A program made the translations under genes and the position numbers. The notes beneath the pieces are model-generated. The model was not told the DNA's origin. It was given only the letters and a program-made list of their open reading frames with translations, and searched no databases. A DNA stretch of 64,000 bases from CAYTZH01 sp964442285 (GTDB taxonomy: Bacteria; Myxococcota_A; UBA9160; JAFDET01), in assembly GCA_964442285.1 (NCBI GenBank), contig CAYTZH010000002.1, forward strand, positions 130,306-194,305. Reading direction: 5' to 3'. This document shows, in pieces, positions 39,696 to 47,891 of the stretch (its first letter is position 1; every line of letters starts with the position of its first letter).

Positions 39696-40775
39696 ATGAT
39701 CGATCTTGAAGCTCTTCTCGCGCCGATCGGCGACGAGTCCCCCACCGGGGAGAACCTCCGGTATCGCGCGGGCGATACCACTTTCGAGGACCTCGAGGAG
39801 AGTCGGCGCGAGGTCGATCCCGAGGAAGACCCGAGCGGCGACGGACAGGATTCCGACTGGGCGGCGATCGTGCGCACGGCGAGCGGCGCCCTCGCCGAGG
39901 AGAGCAAGGACCTCGAGCTGGCCACCCGCCTCACCGAGGCGCTCGTGCATCGGGACGGCTTCGCCGGGCTCGCCGAGGGGCTCGAGCTCTGCCACGCCCT
40001 GATCGAGCGCTTCTGGGACCAGCTCCACCCGGGCTACGACCCCGAGGACGGCGAGATCGTCGGGCCCATTCGCGCCCGTCCCCTGGGCTGGCTGGTGACG
40101 GCCCTCGCCAGCGGCACCACGGGCTCCCTGGCGGGGGCGAAGCTCGTGCCCCTGGTTCCGGTGCCGGGCGAGCGGTCGCTCACCTGGCAGGACTACGAGA
40201 ACGGCCAGCGCCTCGACGAGTACCAGATGCAGTCCGACCAGAGCCGCTACCAGGAGATGGTCGACGCGGGCATGGTGACGAGCGAGCGCTGGAACGCCGC
40301 CCTCGCGTCGGCACCCCCGGAGGCCTTGCGCGAGGTCCGCGACGCGCTGGTGGTCAGCGAGGAGAAGATCGCCGCGCTCGAGACCCTCTGCGACGAGCGC
40401 TTCGGCGACGACGCGCCGATCCTGATCCCGCTCCGCGACCTGGTCAACGAGATCCGCGAGTTCCTGGACAAGCAGGTGGGCAGCGGGGAGGAGGCGGAGG
40501 AAGGGGAGGCCGAGGGCGGCGCCGTCGAGAGCCTCGGCGGGGCTCGGGTGGCCTCCGGGCCGATCGCCAATCGGGCCCAGGCGATCGACCGGCTGCGGGA
40601 GATCGCCGAGTTCTTCCGGCGCACGGAGCCCCACAGCCCGATGGCCGCCCTGATCGGGCGGGCGGTGAAGTGGGGCTCGCTCTCCTTCGAGGACCTGGTC
40701 CGGGACTACATCAAGGATCCGACGACCCAGGGCCAGATCTGGGAGCTGCTCGGCATCGAGGCACCGGAGGAATGA
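39696..40775 (+). CDS. tssA: T6SS assembly protein TssA
   Basis: A 359-residue cytoplasmic priming and cap protein of the T6SS tail tube/sheath. The N-terminal ImpA domain is recognised by LLAPIGDESPTGENLRYRAGDTTFEDLEE and the following DWAAIVRTASGALAEESKDLELATRLTEALVHRDGFAGLAEGLEL. The C-terminal part holds a coiled-coil linker rich in Glu and a conserved end with RLREIAEFFRRTEPHSPMAALIGRAVKWGSL. Total length fits the TssA1 (long-domain) type. It heads the main operon. The start is the ATG at 39696; no strong ribosome site is seen. Confidence 0.92.
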   Translation: MIDLEALLAPIGDESPTGENLRYRAGDTTFEDLEESRREVDPEEDPSGDGQDSDWAAIVRTASGALAEESKDLELATRLTEALVHRDGFAGLAEGLELCHALIERFWDQLHPGYDPEDGEIVGPIRARPLGWLVTALASGTTGSLAGAKLVPLVPVPGERSLTWQDYENGQRLDEYQMQSDQSRYQEMVDAGMVTSERWNAALASAPPEALREVRDALVVSEEKIAALETLCDERFGDDAPILIPLRDLVNEIREFLDKQVGSGEEAEEGEAEGGAVESLGGARVASGPIANRAQAIDRLREIAEFFRRTEPHSPMAALIGRAVKWGSLSFEDLVRDYIKDPTTQGQIWELLGIEAPEE

Positions 40776-40807
40776 GCGGGCGGCACCCCGTGCAGTGATG
40801 AGATTCA

Positions 40808-40827
40808 CACCCCGCTCGGCCGGGGTG
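40808..40827 (+). terminator. Hairpin between tssA and tssB
   Basis: CACCCCG-CTCGGC-CGGGGTG is a perfect 7-bp GC-rich stem with a six-base loop. No T-run follows directly (GCGACACC), so it is more likely an mRNA-stabilising or partly attenuating hairpin than a full terminator. It would separate tssA from the more highly needed tssB/tssC message. Confidence 0.4.
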
Positions 40828-40864
40828 CGACACCTTCTCGACCTTTCCACAGGAGGAAATCGCC

Positions 40865-41404
40865 GTGGCGAAAGAGAGCATTTTCGACAAGAAGCGCAGG
40901 GTGCGGCCGCCGCGCGTCCACATCACCTACGAAGTGGAGACCGGCGGGGCCATGGTCCTGAAGGAGCTGCCCTTCGTGGTGGGCGTGATGTCGGACCTGT
41001 CGGGCCACCAGAAGGACAAGCCCAAGCTCCGGGACCGCAAGTTCAGCTCCATCGATCGCGACAACTTCGACGACGTCGTGAAGAGCATGAAACCTCGTCT
41101 GGCCTTCCGCGTGGACAACACGCTACAGGACGACGACAGCCAGATGAACGTCGAGCTCAACTTCAGCAAGCTCGACGACTTCTCGCCGGAGGCGGTGGCC
41201 AAGCAGGTGCCCGCGCTGGCGAAGCTCCTGGAGGCCCGGGGCAAGCTCAAGGACCTGCTCTCCCGGATGGAGGGCAACGACCGCCTCGAAGAGCTCCTGG
41301 GCGCGATCATCGAGAAGAAGGACGTGCAGGGCAAGCTGCAGGACGTCCTGGGAACGGACGGCGCCGCCGGGGACGGTGACGGCGACGCGTCCAAGGAGGA
41401 GTAG
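40865..41404 (+). CDS. tssB: T6SS contractile sheath small subunit TssB
   Basis: A 179-residue sheath protein that forms the contractile helix with TssC. Typical text: VHITYEVETGGAMVLKELPFVVGVMSDLSG, then RKFSSIDRDNFDDVVKSMKPRLAFRV and LDDFSPEAVAKQVPALAKLLEAR, ending with a C-terminal helix (LQDVLGTDG) and an acidic tail. Length is normal. The GTG start is preceded at eight bases by a perfect AGGAGG. Two bases separate it from tssC, and AAGGAGGAG inside its last codons serves as the tssC ribosome site. Confidence 0.95.
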   Translation: MAKESIFDKKRRVRPPRVHITYEVETGGAMVLKELPFVVGVMSDLSGHQKDKPKLRDRKFSSIDRDNFDDVVKSMKPRLAFRVDNTLQDDDSQMNVELNFSKLDDFSPEAVAKQVPALAKLLEARGKLKDLLSRMEGNDRLEELLGAIIEKKDVQGKLQDVLGTDGAAGDGDGDASKEE

Positions 41405-41406
41405 AC

Positions 41407-42891
41407 ATGGCACAGCAGCAGGAAATCGCGGTCGACGAGCTCGAGAGCCTCGAGAGCGGGGATCTGCTGGATCAGATCCTCGACACCGGCATCAAGGCCC
41501 GGGACGACTCCGCCAAGGAGCGGGGCAAGGAGCTCATCCAGAACCTGATCAGCCAGGTGGTGGACGAGAGCTTCGTCGTCCAGAAGGACGTGCTGAAGAC
41601 CATCAACTCGCGGATCGCCCAGCTCGACGAGGCGCTCTCGCGGCAGATGGACAAGATCCTCCACCACGAGGAGTACCAGAAGCTCGAGGCGTCCTGGCGT
41701 GGCCTGAACAAGCTGGTGATGGGGACGGAGACGGGCGAGTCGATCAAGATCAACGTCCTGAACGTCTCCAAGAAGGAGCTGCTCCGGGACTTCGAGTCGG
41801 CGAGCGAGTTCACCGAGAGCTTCATGTGGAAGTCGGTGTACGAGTACGAGTTCGGGGTGTACGGCGGCGATCCCTTCGGCACGCTCGTGGGCGACTACGA
41901 GTTCGGCAAGGGGCCCCAGGACGTCGGCCTGCTGCAGCACATCTCCCAGGTGGCGGCGGCGGCCCACGCGCCCTTCATCTCGGCGGCCGGTCCCCAGATG
42001 TTCGGCATGGACAGCTTCACCCAGATGCCCGATCCCCGGGACCTCGCCAAGATCTTCGACAAGAACAACCCCGAGAACACGAAGTGGCTGAGCTTCCGGG
42101 ACTCCGAGGACTCGCGCTTCTGCGCGATGGTCCTCCCGCACACCCTGCGGCGGCTTCCCTACGACCCGGAGGACAATCCCTGCGACGCCTGGGACTACCA
42201 GGAGGATGTCAGCGAGCTGCACCACGACTACCTGTGGGGCAACGCCGCCTACGATATGGCCGAGAACATCACGGCCGCCTTCGCCAAGTACCACTGGTGC
42301 GTGGCGATCCGCGGACCGGAGGGCGGCGGCCTGGTAGAGGATCTGCCGATCCACACCTTCAAGACCCGCGAGGGGGACGTGGCCAGCAAGTGCCCCACCG
42401 AGGTCCTCATCCCGGACACCCGGGAGAAGGAGCTCAACGACCTGGGCTTCATCGGCCTGCTCAACTGCAAGAACACGGACTACGCCGCGTTCTTCGGCGG
42501 GGCGAGCGCCCAGAGGCCCAAGAAGTACGACACCAAGGAGGCCACGGCCAACGCCAAGCTGTCGAGCATGATCCCCTATCTCTTCTGCACCTCGCGGATC
42601 GCCCACTATCTCAAGGCCATCTGCCGCGACAAGGTGGGCTCGTTCATGTCCCGACAGGAGTGCGAGAACTTCCTGAACCGCTGGCTGGTGCAGTACGTGC
42701 TGAACATGGACGAGGCCAGCCAGGAGGCGAAGGCCGAAAAGCCCCTGCGGGAGGCCATGGTGGAGGTCGCGGAGGACAAGGCGCGGCCCGGGGAGTACAA
42801 GGCCATCGCCTACCTGCGGCCGCACTTCCAGCTCGAGGCGCTGGACGTTTCGCTGCGTCTGGTGGCGGATCTGCCGAAGGCCGCCAAGTAG
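41407..42891 (+). CDS. tssC: T6SS contractile sheath large subunit TssC
   Basis: A 494-residue sheath protein. It starts with the family's N-terminal linker helix (SGDLLDQILDTGIKARDDSAKERGKELI), followed by SWRGLNKLVMGTETGESIKINVLNVSKKELLRDF, the core motif GDPFGTLVGDYEFGKGPQDVGLL, and LSFRDSEDSRFCAMVLPHTLRRLPY. The C-terminal domain with the strand exchanged between sheath subunits (YKAIAYLRPHFQLEALDVSLRLVADLP) is complete, unlike in the fusion protein at 28140. It overlaps no neighbour and is translated from a strong site in the tssB tail. About 125 bp separate it from hcp. Confidence 0.96.
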   Translation: MAQQQEIAVDELESLESGDLLDQILDTGIKARDDSAKERGKELIQNLISQVVDESFVVQKDVLKTINSRIAQLDEALSRQMDKILHHEEYQKLEASWRGLNKLVMGTETGESIKINVLNVSKKELLRDFESASEFTESFMWKSVYEYEFGVYGGDPFGTLVGDYEFGKGPQDVGLLQHISQVAAAAHAPFISAAGPQMFGMDSFTQMPDPRDLAKIFDKNNPENTKWLSFRDSEDSRFCAMVLPHTLRRLPYDPEDNPCDAWDYQEDVSELHHDYLWGNAAYDMAENITAAFAKYHWCVAIRGPEGGGLVEDLPIHTFKTREGDVASKCPTEVLIPDTREKELNDLGFIGLLNCKNTDYAAFFGGASAQRPKKYDTKEATANAKLSSMIPYLFCTSRIAHYLKAICRDKVGSFMSRQECENFLNRWLVQYVLNMDEASQEAKAEKPLREAMVEVAEDKARPGEYKAIAYLRPHFQLEALDVSLRLVADLPKAAK

Positions 42892-42950
42892 GCCTGGGCG
42901 GAGAGGGGCCCCCTGTGCTTCGCCTCACAGCGTTGTTCGGGGGAGCCGCT

Positions 42951-42956
42951 TAGATT
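42951..42956 (+). promoter_or_regulatory. Candidate internal promoter for hcp
   Basis: TAGATT lies 61 bases before the hcp ATG, in the 125-bp gap that follows tssC. Just upstream CTGTG-cttcgcct-CACAG (about 42913-42930) can form a small hairpin. The gap and a very strong ribosome site (AAGGAGGAAAG) would suit separate, high expression of the tube protein. The hexamer alone is weak evidence. Confidence 0.3.
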
Positions 42957-43016
42957 CTCATTGCTCGGAGGCGCCCGGATTCCAGAGGGGAGTCGGGGGC
43001 GAATCAAGGAGGAAAG

Positions 43017-43514
43017 ATGGCATTCGATACCTTTCTGAAGATCGGGACGATTCCCGGCGAGAGCACGGACGACAAGCACAAGGATTGGATCGAGGTCCTG
43101 TCGTTCAGCCACGGCGTGTCGCAGCCGGCCACGGGCTCGGTGTCCAGCGGCGGCGCCCGCTCGGCGGAGCGCTGCGACCACTCGGACTTCTCGATCGTGA
43201 AGTCCCTCGACAAGGCCTCCCCCAAGCTCAACCTGGCCTGCTGCAACGGTGAGCACATCAAGGAGGTGACCGTCGAGCTGTGCCGCGCCACCCAGGACAA
43301 GGCCCGGTACATGCAGTACAAGATGGAGGACGTGATCGTCACCAGCGTGCGCCCGGGCGGCTCGGCCCAGGGCGGCGAGACGCTTCCCCTCGAGGAGGTG
43401 TCCTTCAACTACGCCAAGATCAGCTGGGTCTACACCGAGACCGATCACAAGACCGGCAAGGCCAAGGGCGACGTGCAGACGCACTGGGACCAGAGCGCCA
43501 ACAAGGGCGGCTGA
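43017..43514 (+). CDS. hcp: T6SS inner tube protein Hcp (TssD)
   Basis: A 165-residue protein that forms hexameric rings stacked into the secreted tube. It opens MAFDTFLKIGTIPGESTDDKHKDWIEVLSFSHGVSQ and continues SDFSIVKSLDKASPKLNLACCNGEHIKEVTVELCRA, QYKMEDVIVTSVRPGGSAQGGE and VSFNYAKISWVY. It resembles the Hcp1 class of Pseudomonas H1-T6SS, in agreement with the tagJ and FHA genes nearby. Two adjacent cysteines (ACC) sit in the middle. A textbook ribosome site (AAGGAGG) precedes the ATG. The 136 bp before tagJ hold no further feature. Confidence 0.95.
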   Translation: MAFDTFLKIGTIPGESTDDKHKDWIEVLSFSHGVSQPATGSVSSGGARSAERCDHSDFSIVKSLDKASPKLNLACCNGEHIKEVTVELCRATQDKARYMQYKMEDVIVTSVRPGGSAQGGETLPLEEVSFNYAKISWVYTETDHKTGKAKGDVQTHWDQSANKGG

Positions 43515-43650
43515 TCCCGTCTCTGCAGCCACGGGTTCGCGGGGCGGGGGATCTCCTCCCGCCCCGCCGACCCACGCCATCGATTCGTCGTCGCCGCGCT
43601 GGGTCGCCGGCACGCCGCCCTCCGGGCACGGGAGTGAGAAGAAGCCACGC

Positions 43651-44457
43651 ATGAGCGCTGAAGAGCTTTTCCAGGAAGGGCGTCTCGAGGACGCGATCGA
43701 GGCGCAGATCCAGGTGGTCAAGGGAAGCCCCGCCGACGGCGACGCCCGCTTCCTGCTCTTCACCCTGCTGTGCTTCACGGGCGACCTCGAGCGCGCGACC
43801 CGCCAGCTCGACGCCTTGGCCAGCACCGATCCCCAGATCCAGGCGGGCTCCCTGGTGTACCGGCAGCTGCTCGAGGCGGAGGCCCAGCGGCGGGAGGTGC
43901 TCGGCGGCGAGGGCCGCCCGGTGCTCGCGCCCGACCCGCCCGAAGACCTGGAGCACCGTCTCACCGCGCTCGCCTGCGCGCGCGAGGGCGACGGGGCGGG
44001 CGCCGACCGCGCCCTGGAGGCCGCCGCGGAGGCGTCCGTCGCCGTGGGCGGCAAGCTGAATGGAGAGTCGTTCGAGGCCATCCGCGACACCGACGACCTG
44101 CTCTGCACCGTTCTCGAGGTCTTCGCGGGCGGTCGCTACCTCTGGCTGCCCTTCTCCCAGATCCGCAAGCTCGAGCTCTCCGAGCCCAGCCGCAAGCTCG
44201 ACCTGCTCTGGATCTCCGCCTCCCTGCAGGACGCTCGCGGCAACGACGCCAGCGTCTTCCTTCCCGTGCTCTACGACGGCTCCCACAGCCAGGCCGGGAG
44301 CCCCCTCCGGGTCGGGCGGATGACCGAGTGGACCGAGTCCGAGAGCCTCGGCGCACGGGGCGTCGGCCAGCGCGTGCTCCTGAGTGTCCAGGGCGAGTCC
44401 GAACGGGAGACCGGCCTGCTGGACCTGCGTCTGCTCGAGATCGAAGGGGCCGGTTGA
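43651..44457 (+). CDS. tagJ: T6SS accessory protein TagJ (ImpE family)
   Basis: A 268-residue cytoplasmic protein. The N-terminal TPR-like half (AEELFQEGRLEDAIEAQIQVVKGSPADGDARFLLFTLLCFTGDLERA) and the C-terminal ImpE domain (DTDDLLCTVLEVFAGGRYLWLPFSQIRKLEL, then VFLPVLYDGSHSQ) are both characteristic. TagJ binds TssB and ClpV in the H1-type systems and modulates sheath recycling. Its stop codon overlaps the start of a ten-codon duplicate of the tssE N terminus (TGATG). Length is normal for the family. Confidence 0.9.
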   Translation: MSAEELFQEGRLEDAIEAQIQVVKGSPADGDARFLLFTLLCFTGDLERATRQLDALASTDPQIQAGSLVYRQLLEAEAQRREVLGGEGRPVLAPDPPEDLEHRLTALACAREGDGAGADRALEAAAEASVAVGGKLNGESFEAIRDTDDLLCTVLEVFAGGRYLWLPFSQIRKLELSEPSRKLDLLWISASLQDARGNDASVFLPVLYDGSHSQAGSPLRVGRMTEWTESESLGARGVGQRVLLSVQGESERETGLLDLRLLEIEGAG

Positions 44458-44489
44458 TGGCTCGGGCGAAGCCCGAGGAAGCGATCTGA
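44457..44489 (+). CDS. Ten-codon mini-ORF, duplicate of the tssE start
   Basis: ATG at 44457 overlaps the tagJ stop as TGATG and encodes MARAKPEEAI before a TGA whose last base is the first base of tssE's ATG at 44489, again TGATG. tssE itself begins MARAKPEDSI. The DNA 44455-44486 and 44487-44518 are therefore a 32-bp near-perfect tandem duplication (a few substitutions). Because 32 is not a multiple of three, the duplication would break any frame running through it, but the stop-start overlap restarts translation in each copy. Whether the peptide is made is unknown. Confidence 0.5.
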   Translation: MARAKPEEAI

Positions 44490-44980
44490 TGGCCCGAGCG
44501 AAGCCCGAGGACTCGATCCGCCCGTCGCTGCTGGACCGGCTGTCGGGCCGGGTACCCAAGAACGTCCCGGGTGCACAGCTCCAGGTGGGAGTGCGGGAGC
44601 TGAAGCGCTCCGTCGGCCGGGACCTGGAGTGGCTCCTCAACACCACGGCCTGGTCGCCATGGGATCTGGAGGAGATGGAGGAGTCCGGCGCCTCGGTCCT
44701 GAACTACGGCCTCCCCGACTTCTCGCACCTGTCGTGGACGAGCCAGTCCGACGCCTCGGGCATCTGCCGCGCGATCGAGCGCGTGGTGCGGGCCTTCGAG
44801 CCGCGGCTGCTGCCCCGCAGCGTGCGGGTGGAGATCGTGCCCCGGGAGGACCCTGCGGACTTCAACCTGCGTTTTCGGATCGACGCCTTGCTCCACGTGG
44901 AGCCCATCTCGGAGCCGGTGAGCTTCGACACCAGTGTCGCCCTCGACACCGGGGACATGAGGATCGAGAGAGCCGTCTGA
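44489..44980 (+). CDS. tssE: T6SS baseplate protein TssE
   Basis: A 163-residue gp25-like baseplate wedge protein. After the basic start, RPSLLDRLSG is the family's N-terminal motif. VRELKRSVGRDLEWLLNT carries the conserved 'V.rdL..LLNT' segment, NYGLPDFSHLSW the next, and the C-terminal beta strands read RVEIVPREDPADFNLRFRIDALLHVE. Translation starts at the ATG that overlaps the mini-ORF stop, and the gene ends by overlapping the tssF ATG (TGATG). All three junctions from tagJ to tssF are thus stop-start coupled. Confidence 0.93.
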   Translation: MARAKPEDSIRPSLLDRLSGRVPKNVPGAQLQVGVRELKRSVGRDLEWLLNTTAWSPWDLEEMEESGASVLNYGLPDFSHLSWTSQSDASGICRAIERVVRAFEPRLLPRSVRVEIVPREDPADFNLRFRIDALLHVEPISEPVSFDTSVALDTGDMRIERAV

Positions 44981-46830
44981 TGCGGGACGAGCTGCTGCTC
45001 TACTACGAGCGCGAGCTGCGCTTCATCCGCAAGATGGCGTACGAGTTCGCCGAGAAGTATCCCGAGGTGGCGGGCCGCCTCCTGCTCGAGCCGAACCGCT
45101 GCGACGACCCCCACGTCGAGCGCTTGATCGAGGCCTTCGCCATGCTCTCGGCCCGGGTCCATCTGCGCCTCGACGACGACTTCCCCGAGATCACGGACGC
45201 GCTGCTCGGGATCCTCTATCCGCACTACCTGGCGCCGGTGCCGTCGATGACGGTGGTCCAGGTCAACCTGGACCCGGAGCAGGGCAAGGTGGCCGAGGGC
45301 GTCCAGGTGGATCGCCACGCCGTGCTCTACTCGAAGGCGGTCGAGGGCGTCCGCTGCCGCTTTCGCACCGCCTACCCGATCAAGCTCTGGCCCCTCGTGG
45401 TCAGCCGGGCCGAGATCGTCTCCGCGGCAGCCGTCGGCCGGGGGCTCCCGCCCGAGTGCCAGTCGGCCCTGCGCCTGCGCATCCGGACCGAGGACGACAG
45501 CCCTCTCGCCGAGCTGGCCGTCGATCAGCTCACCTTCTACCTGAACGCCGAGAGCGGCTCGCTGCACCGGCTCTACGAGCTCTTCTTTCGCGACGCGCTC
45601 GGCGTGCACCTGCGCTGTGGGGAGGAGCCGGCCCGGGTGAACGGGGCCGAGGTGATCCGGCCCCTGGGCTTCGGCAAGGACGAGGGGCTGCTGGACTACC
45701 CCCTGGAGTCCTTCCTCGGCTACCGCCTGCTCCAGGAGTACTTCTCGTTCCCGGAGAAGTACCTCTTCGCCGAGGTGGGTGGGATCGATCGGCTCAAGGT
45801 GGACGAGGAGTCGTCCGAGTTCACGCTCACCATCCTCCTCAAGCGCTCCCTGGCGGAGATGGACCTGCGGGTGGAGCCGGCGAACTTCCTCCTTGGCTGC
45901 ACGCCGGCGGTCAATCTGTTCCCGCACCGGGCCGACCCGATCCGCCTCAACCAGGCGAGCATCGACTACCGCGTCACGCCGGACGTCCGCTCCCCCTACT
46001 CCTACGAGGTGTACGGCGTACGGGACGTCACCAGCACGCGCCCCGGCACGTCGGAGGTGCGTCGCTTCCATCCCTTCTACGCCGTTCGCCACGGCATGGG
46101 CGGGGCCGACGACGTGGCCTTCTGGCACGCGGCGCGACGGCCGTCCATGCGCAAGGGCGACAACGGCACCGAGGTGTTCCTCACCCTGGTGGACCGCCGC
46201 TTCCACCACGTCGCCCCTCCGGTCGACGTGCTCCACGTGGAGGTCCTGGCCACCAACCGGGACCTCGCCTCGCGGCTGCCCTTCGGCGACCCGAACGGCG
46301 ACTTCGAGCTGGAGGGCTACCCGGGCATCCGCTCCATCACCTGCCTGCGCAAGCCGGACGCCACGGTGCGCGCACCGGCCGGCGACCGCTCCCGCTGGCG
46401 CCTCGTTTCGCACCTGGCGCTCAACTACATGTCCCTCACCGGGGGGCTCGCCGAGGACGCCCCGGAAGGGGAGGGCGCGGAGCGCGCGCTCACCGCGCTC
46501 CGCGAGATCCTCACTCTCTACGACTTCGCCGACTCCGCCGTGACCCGTCAGCGCATCCAGGGGCTCGTGGGCATGCGCACGCGGCGGGTGCTCCGGCGCA
46601 TCGGCCGCGGCGCCCAGGCGGGGTTCGCGCGGGGCGTGGAGGTGAACCTGGAGTTCGACGGCGCGAAGTACACCGGGAGCGGCGTCTATCTCTTCGCCTC
46701 GGTGCTGGAGCGCTTCCTCGGTCTCTACTCCTCGATCAACTCGTTCACCCAGACGGTTGCGCGTGTTCGCAATCGCGAAGAGGTCTTGATGCGATGGCCG
46801 CCGAGAGCGGGCGAAACGCAGGTACTGTAG
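44980..46830 (+). CDS. tssF: T6SS baseplate protein TssF
   Basis: A 616-residue wedge component. The N terminus is diagnostic: LLYYERELRFIRKMAYEFAEKYPEVAGRL, followed by DPHVERLIEAFAMLSARVHLRLDDDFPEITDALLGILYPHYLAPVPS. Later blocks include FYLNAESGSLHRLYELFF and TPAVNLFPHRADPIRLN, with a C-terminal RGVEVNLEFDGAKYTGSGVYLFASVLERFLGLYSSINSFTQ. Length and order are standard. It overlaps tssG by 37 bases, and the two proteins form a 2:1 complex in characterised systems. Confidence 0.96.
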   Translation: MRDELLLYYERELRFIRKMAYEFAEKYPEVAGRLLLEPNRCDDPHVERLIEAFAMLSARVHLRLDDDFPEITDALLGILYPHYLAPVPSMTVVQVNLDPEQGKVAEGVQVDRHAVLYSKAVEGVRCRFRTAYPIKLWPLVVSRAEIVSAAAVGRGLPPECQSALRLRIRTEDDSPLAELAVDQLTFYLNAESGSLHRLYELFFRDALGVHLRCGEEPARVNGAEVIRPLGFGKDEGLLDYPLESFLGYRLLQEYFSFPEKYLFAEVGGIDRLKVDEESSEFTLTILLKRSLAEMDLRVEPANFLLGCTPAVNLFPHRADPIRLNQASIDYRVTPDVRSPYSYEVYGVRDVTSTRPGTSEVRRFHPFYAVRHGMGGADDVAFWHAARRPSMRKGDNGTEVFLTLVDRRFHHVAPPVDVLHVEVLATNRDLASRLPFGDPNGDFELEGYPGIRSITCLRKPDATVRAPAGDRSRWRLVSHLALNYMSLTGGLAEDAPEGEGAERALTALREILTLYDFADSAVTRQRIQGLVGMRTRRVLRRIGRGAQAGFARGVEVNLEFDGAKYTGSGVYLFASVLERFLGLYSSINSFTQTVARVRNREEVLMRWPPRAGETQVL

Positions 46831-47891
46831 AAGACCCGCTGTGGGACCAGCCGGAGTGCCTGGAGTTCTTCCAGGCCGTCCGTCTGCTGCGGGAGCGCTA
46901 CCCGGACAAATCGGACATCGGGACCTCGGCGGATCCCGACGAGGAGTTCGTCCGCTTCAAGTCCGACCTCTCGTTCGCGTTCGCCAACACCAACGTGGTC
47001 TCCCTCGAGCGTCCGTCGGAGCCGGGCGGAGCGCCGGAGCTCAGCGTCTCGTTCATGGGCGTGGCCAGCCCCGGGAGCTTCGGGTCGCTCCCCTATCGCT
47101 ACACCGAGGAGATCCATCGCCAGCTCGAGGCCAAGAATCCCGCGGTTCGCGACTTCCTGGACCTCTTCAACCATCGCTTCATCTCGCTCTTCTACCGCGC
47201 CTGGGAGAAGTACCGCTTCTCGATCCGTCACGAGCGCGGCGACGAGAGCAACTTCTTCGAGCAGGCGGTCTTCGCGATCATCGGCCTCGCCACCCCGGGC
47301 CTGCGGGGGCGCCTGCCGTTCGACGACCGCGCCCTGCTGTCGCGGGCGGGACTGCTGGCGATGGCGCCGGTCCCCGCCTGCGTGTTGGAGAACCTGGTGG
47401 AGAGCTTCTTCGGCGTGGAGGCCGAGGCGCAGCAGTTCCGGCTGCGTCGTTACCTGCTCGACCCGGAGGAGCGGAGCTACCTGGGCACCGCCAACGCGAC
47501 CCTGGGCCAGGACCTCGTGGTCGGCGCCGAGGTGAACCTGAACCAGTACCAGTTTCGGCTCCGCCTGGGCCCGATGGGCTGGCCCGAGTACCAGTCGCTG
47601 CTCCCCGACGCGCCCGGCTACGCCTCGCTCATGGAGCTCGTCCGTCTCTCGCTCCCGCCCGAGTTCGAGTTCGAGGTGCAGCTGGTCCTGCGCCGCGAGG
47701 ACGCCCCGCCGCTCCAGCTCGGCGCCGCCGGCCCCGACGCCCCGCGCCTCGGCTGGACCACGTGGGCGAGCTCCGGCGCGCTCGACCGCGATCCCGACGA
47801 CGCCCTCTTCGCCTCCCAGCAGAGGCCCTCCCCGAACCCGCAACCCGATGGACGGCCCGCGCTGCCGGGCGTCCCGGAGGCAGTGGCATGA
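46794..47891 (+). CDS. tssG: T6SS baseplate protein TssG
   Basis: A 365-residue baseplate protein. CLEFFQAVRLLRERYPD matches the family's N-terminal 'FFQLVRLLE' motif. VRFKSDLSFAFANTNVVSLE and LSVSFMGVASPGSFGSLPYRYTE follow, then DFLDLFNHRFISLFYRAWEKYRF and the later GLLAMAPVPACVLENLVESFFGVEAEAQQF. The ATG at 46794 lies inside the tssF end in another frame; frame and motif order fix it. The stop overlaps the clpV start as ATGA. Confidence 0.94.
   Translation: MAAESGRNAGTVEDPLWDQPECLEFFQAVRLLRERYPDKSDIGTSADPDEEFVRFKSDLSFAFANTNVVSLERPSEPGGAPELSVSFMGVASPGSFGSLPYRYTEEIHRQLEAKNPAVRDFLDLFNHRFISLFYRAWEKYRFSIRHERGDESNFFEQAVFAIIGLATPGLRGRLPFDDRALLSRAGLLAMAPVPACVLENLVESFFGVEAEAQQFRLRRYLLDPEERSYLGTANATLGQDLVVGAEVNLNQYQFRLRLGPMGWPEYQSLLPDAPGYASLMELVRLSLPPEFEFEVQLVLRREDAPPLQLGAAGPDAPRLGWTTWASSGALDRDPDDALFASQQRPSPNPQPDGRPALPGVPEAVA

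Noticed and set aside
40927..42825. Minus-strand 632-codon frame opposite tssB/tssC
   Set aside because: It is a complementary shadow of the two sheath genes; Val/Leu/His-rich text without motifs.
43420..44646. Minus-strand open frame of 408 codons opposite tagJ/tssE
   Set aside because: It is antisense to clear tagJ and tssE with no recognisable domain or ribosome site.
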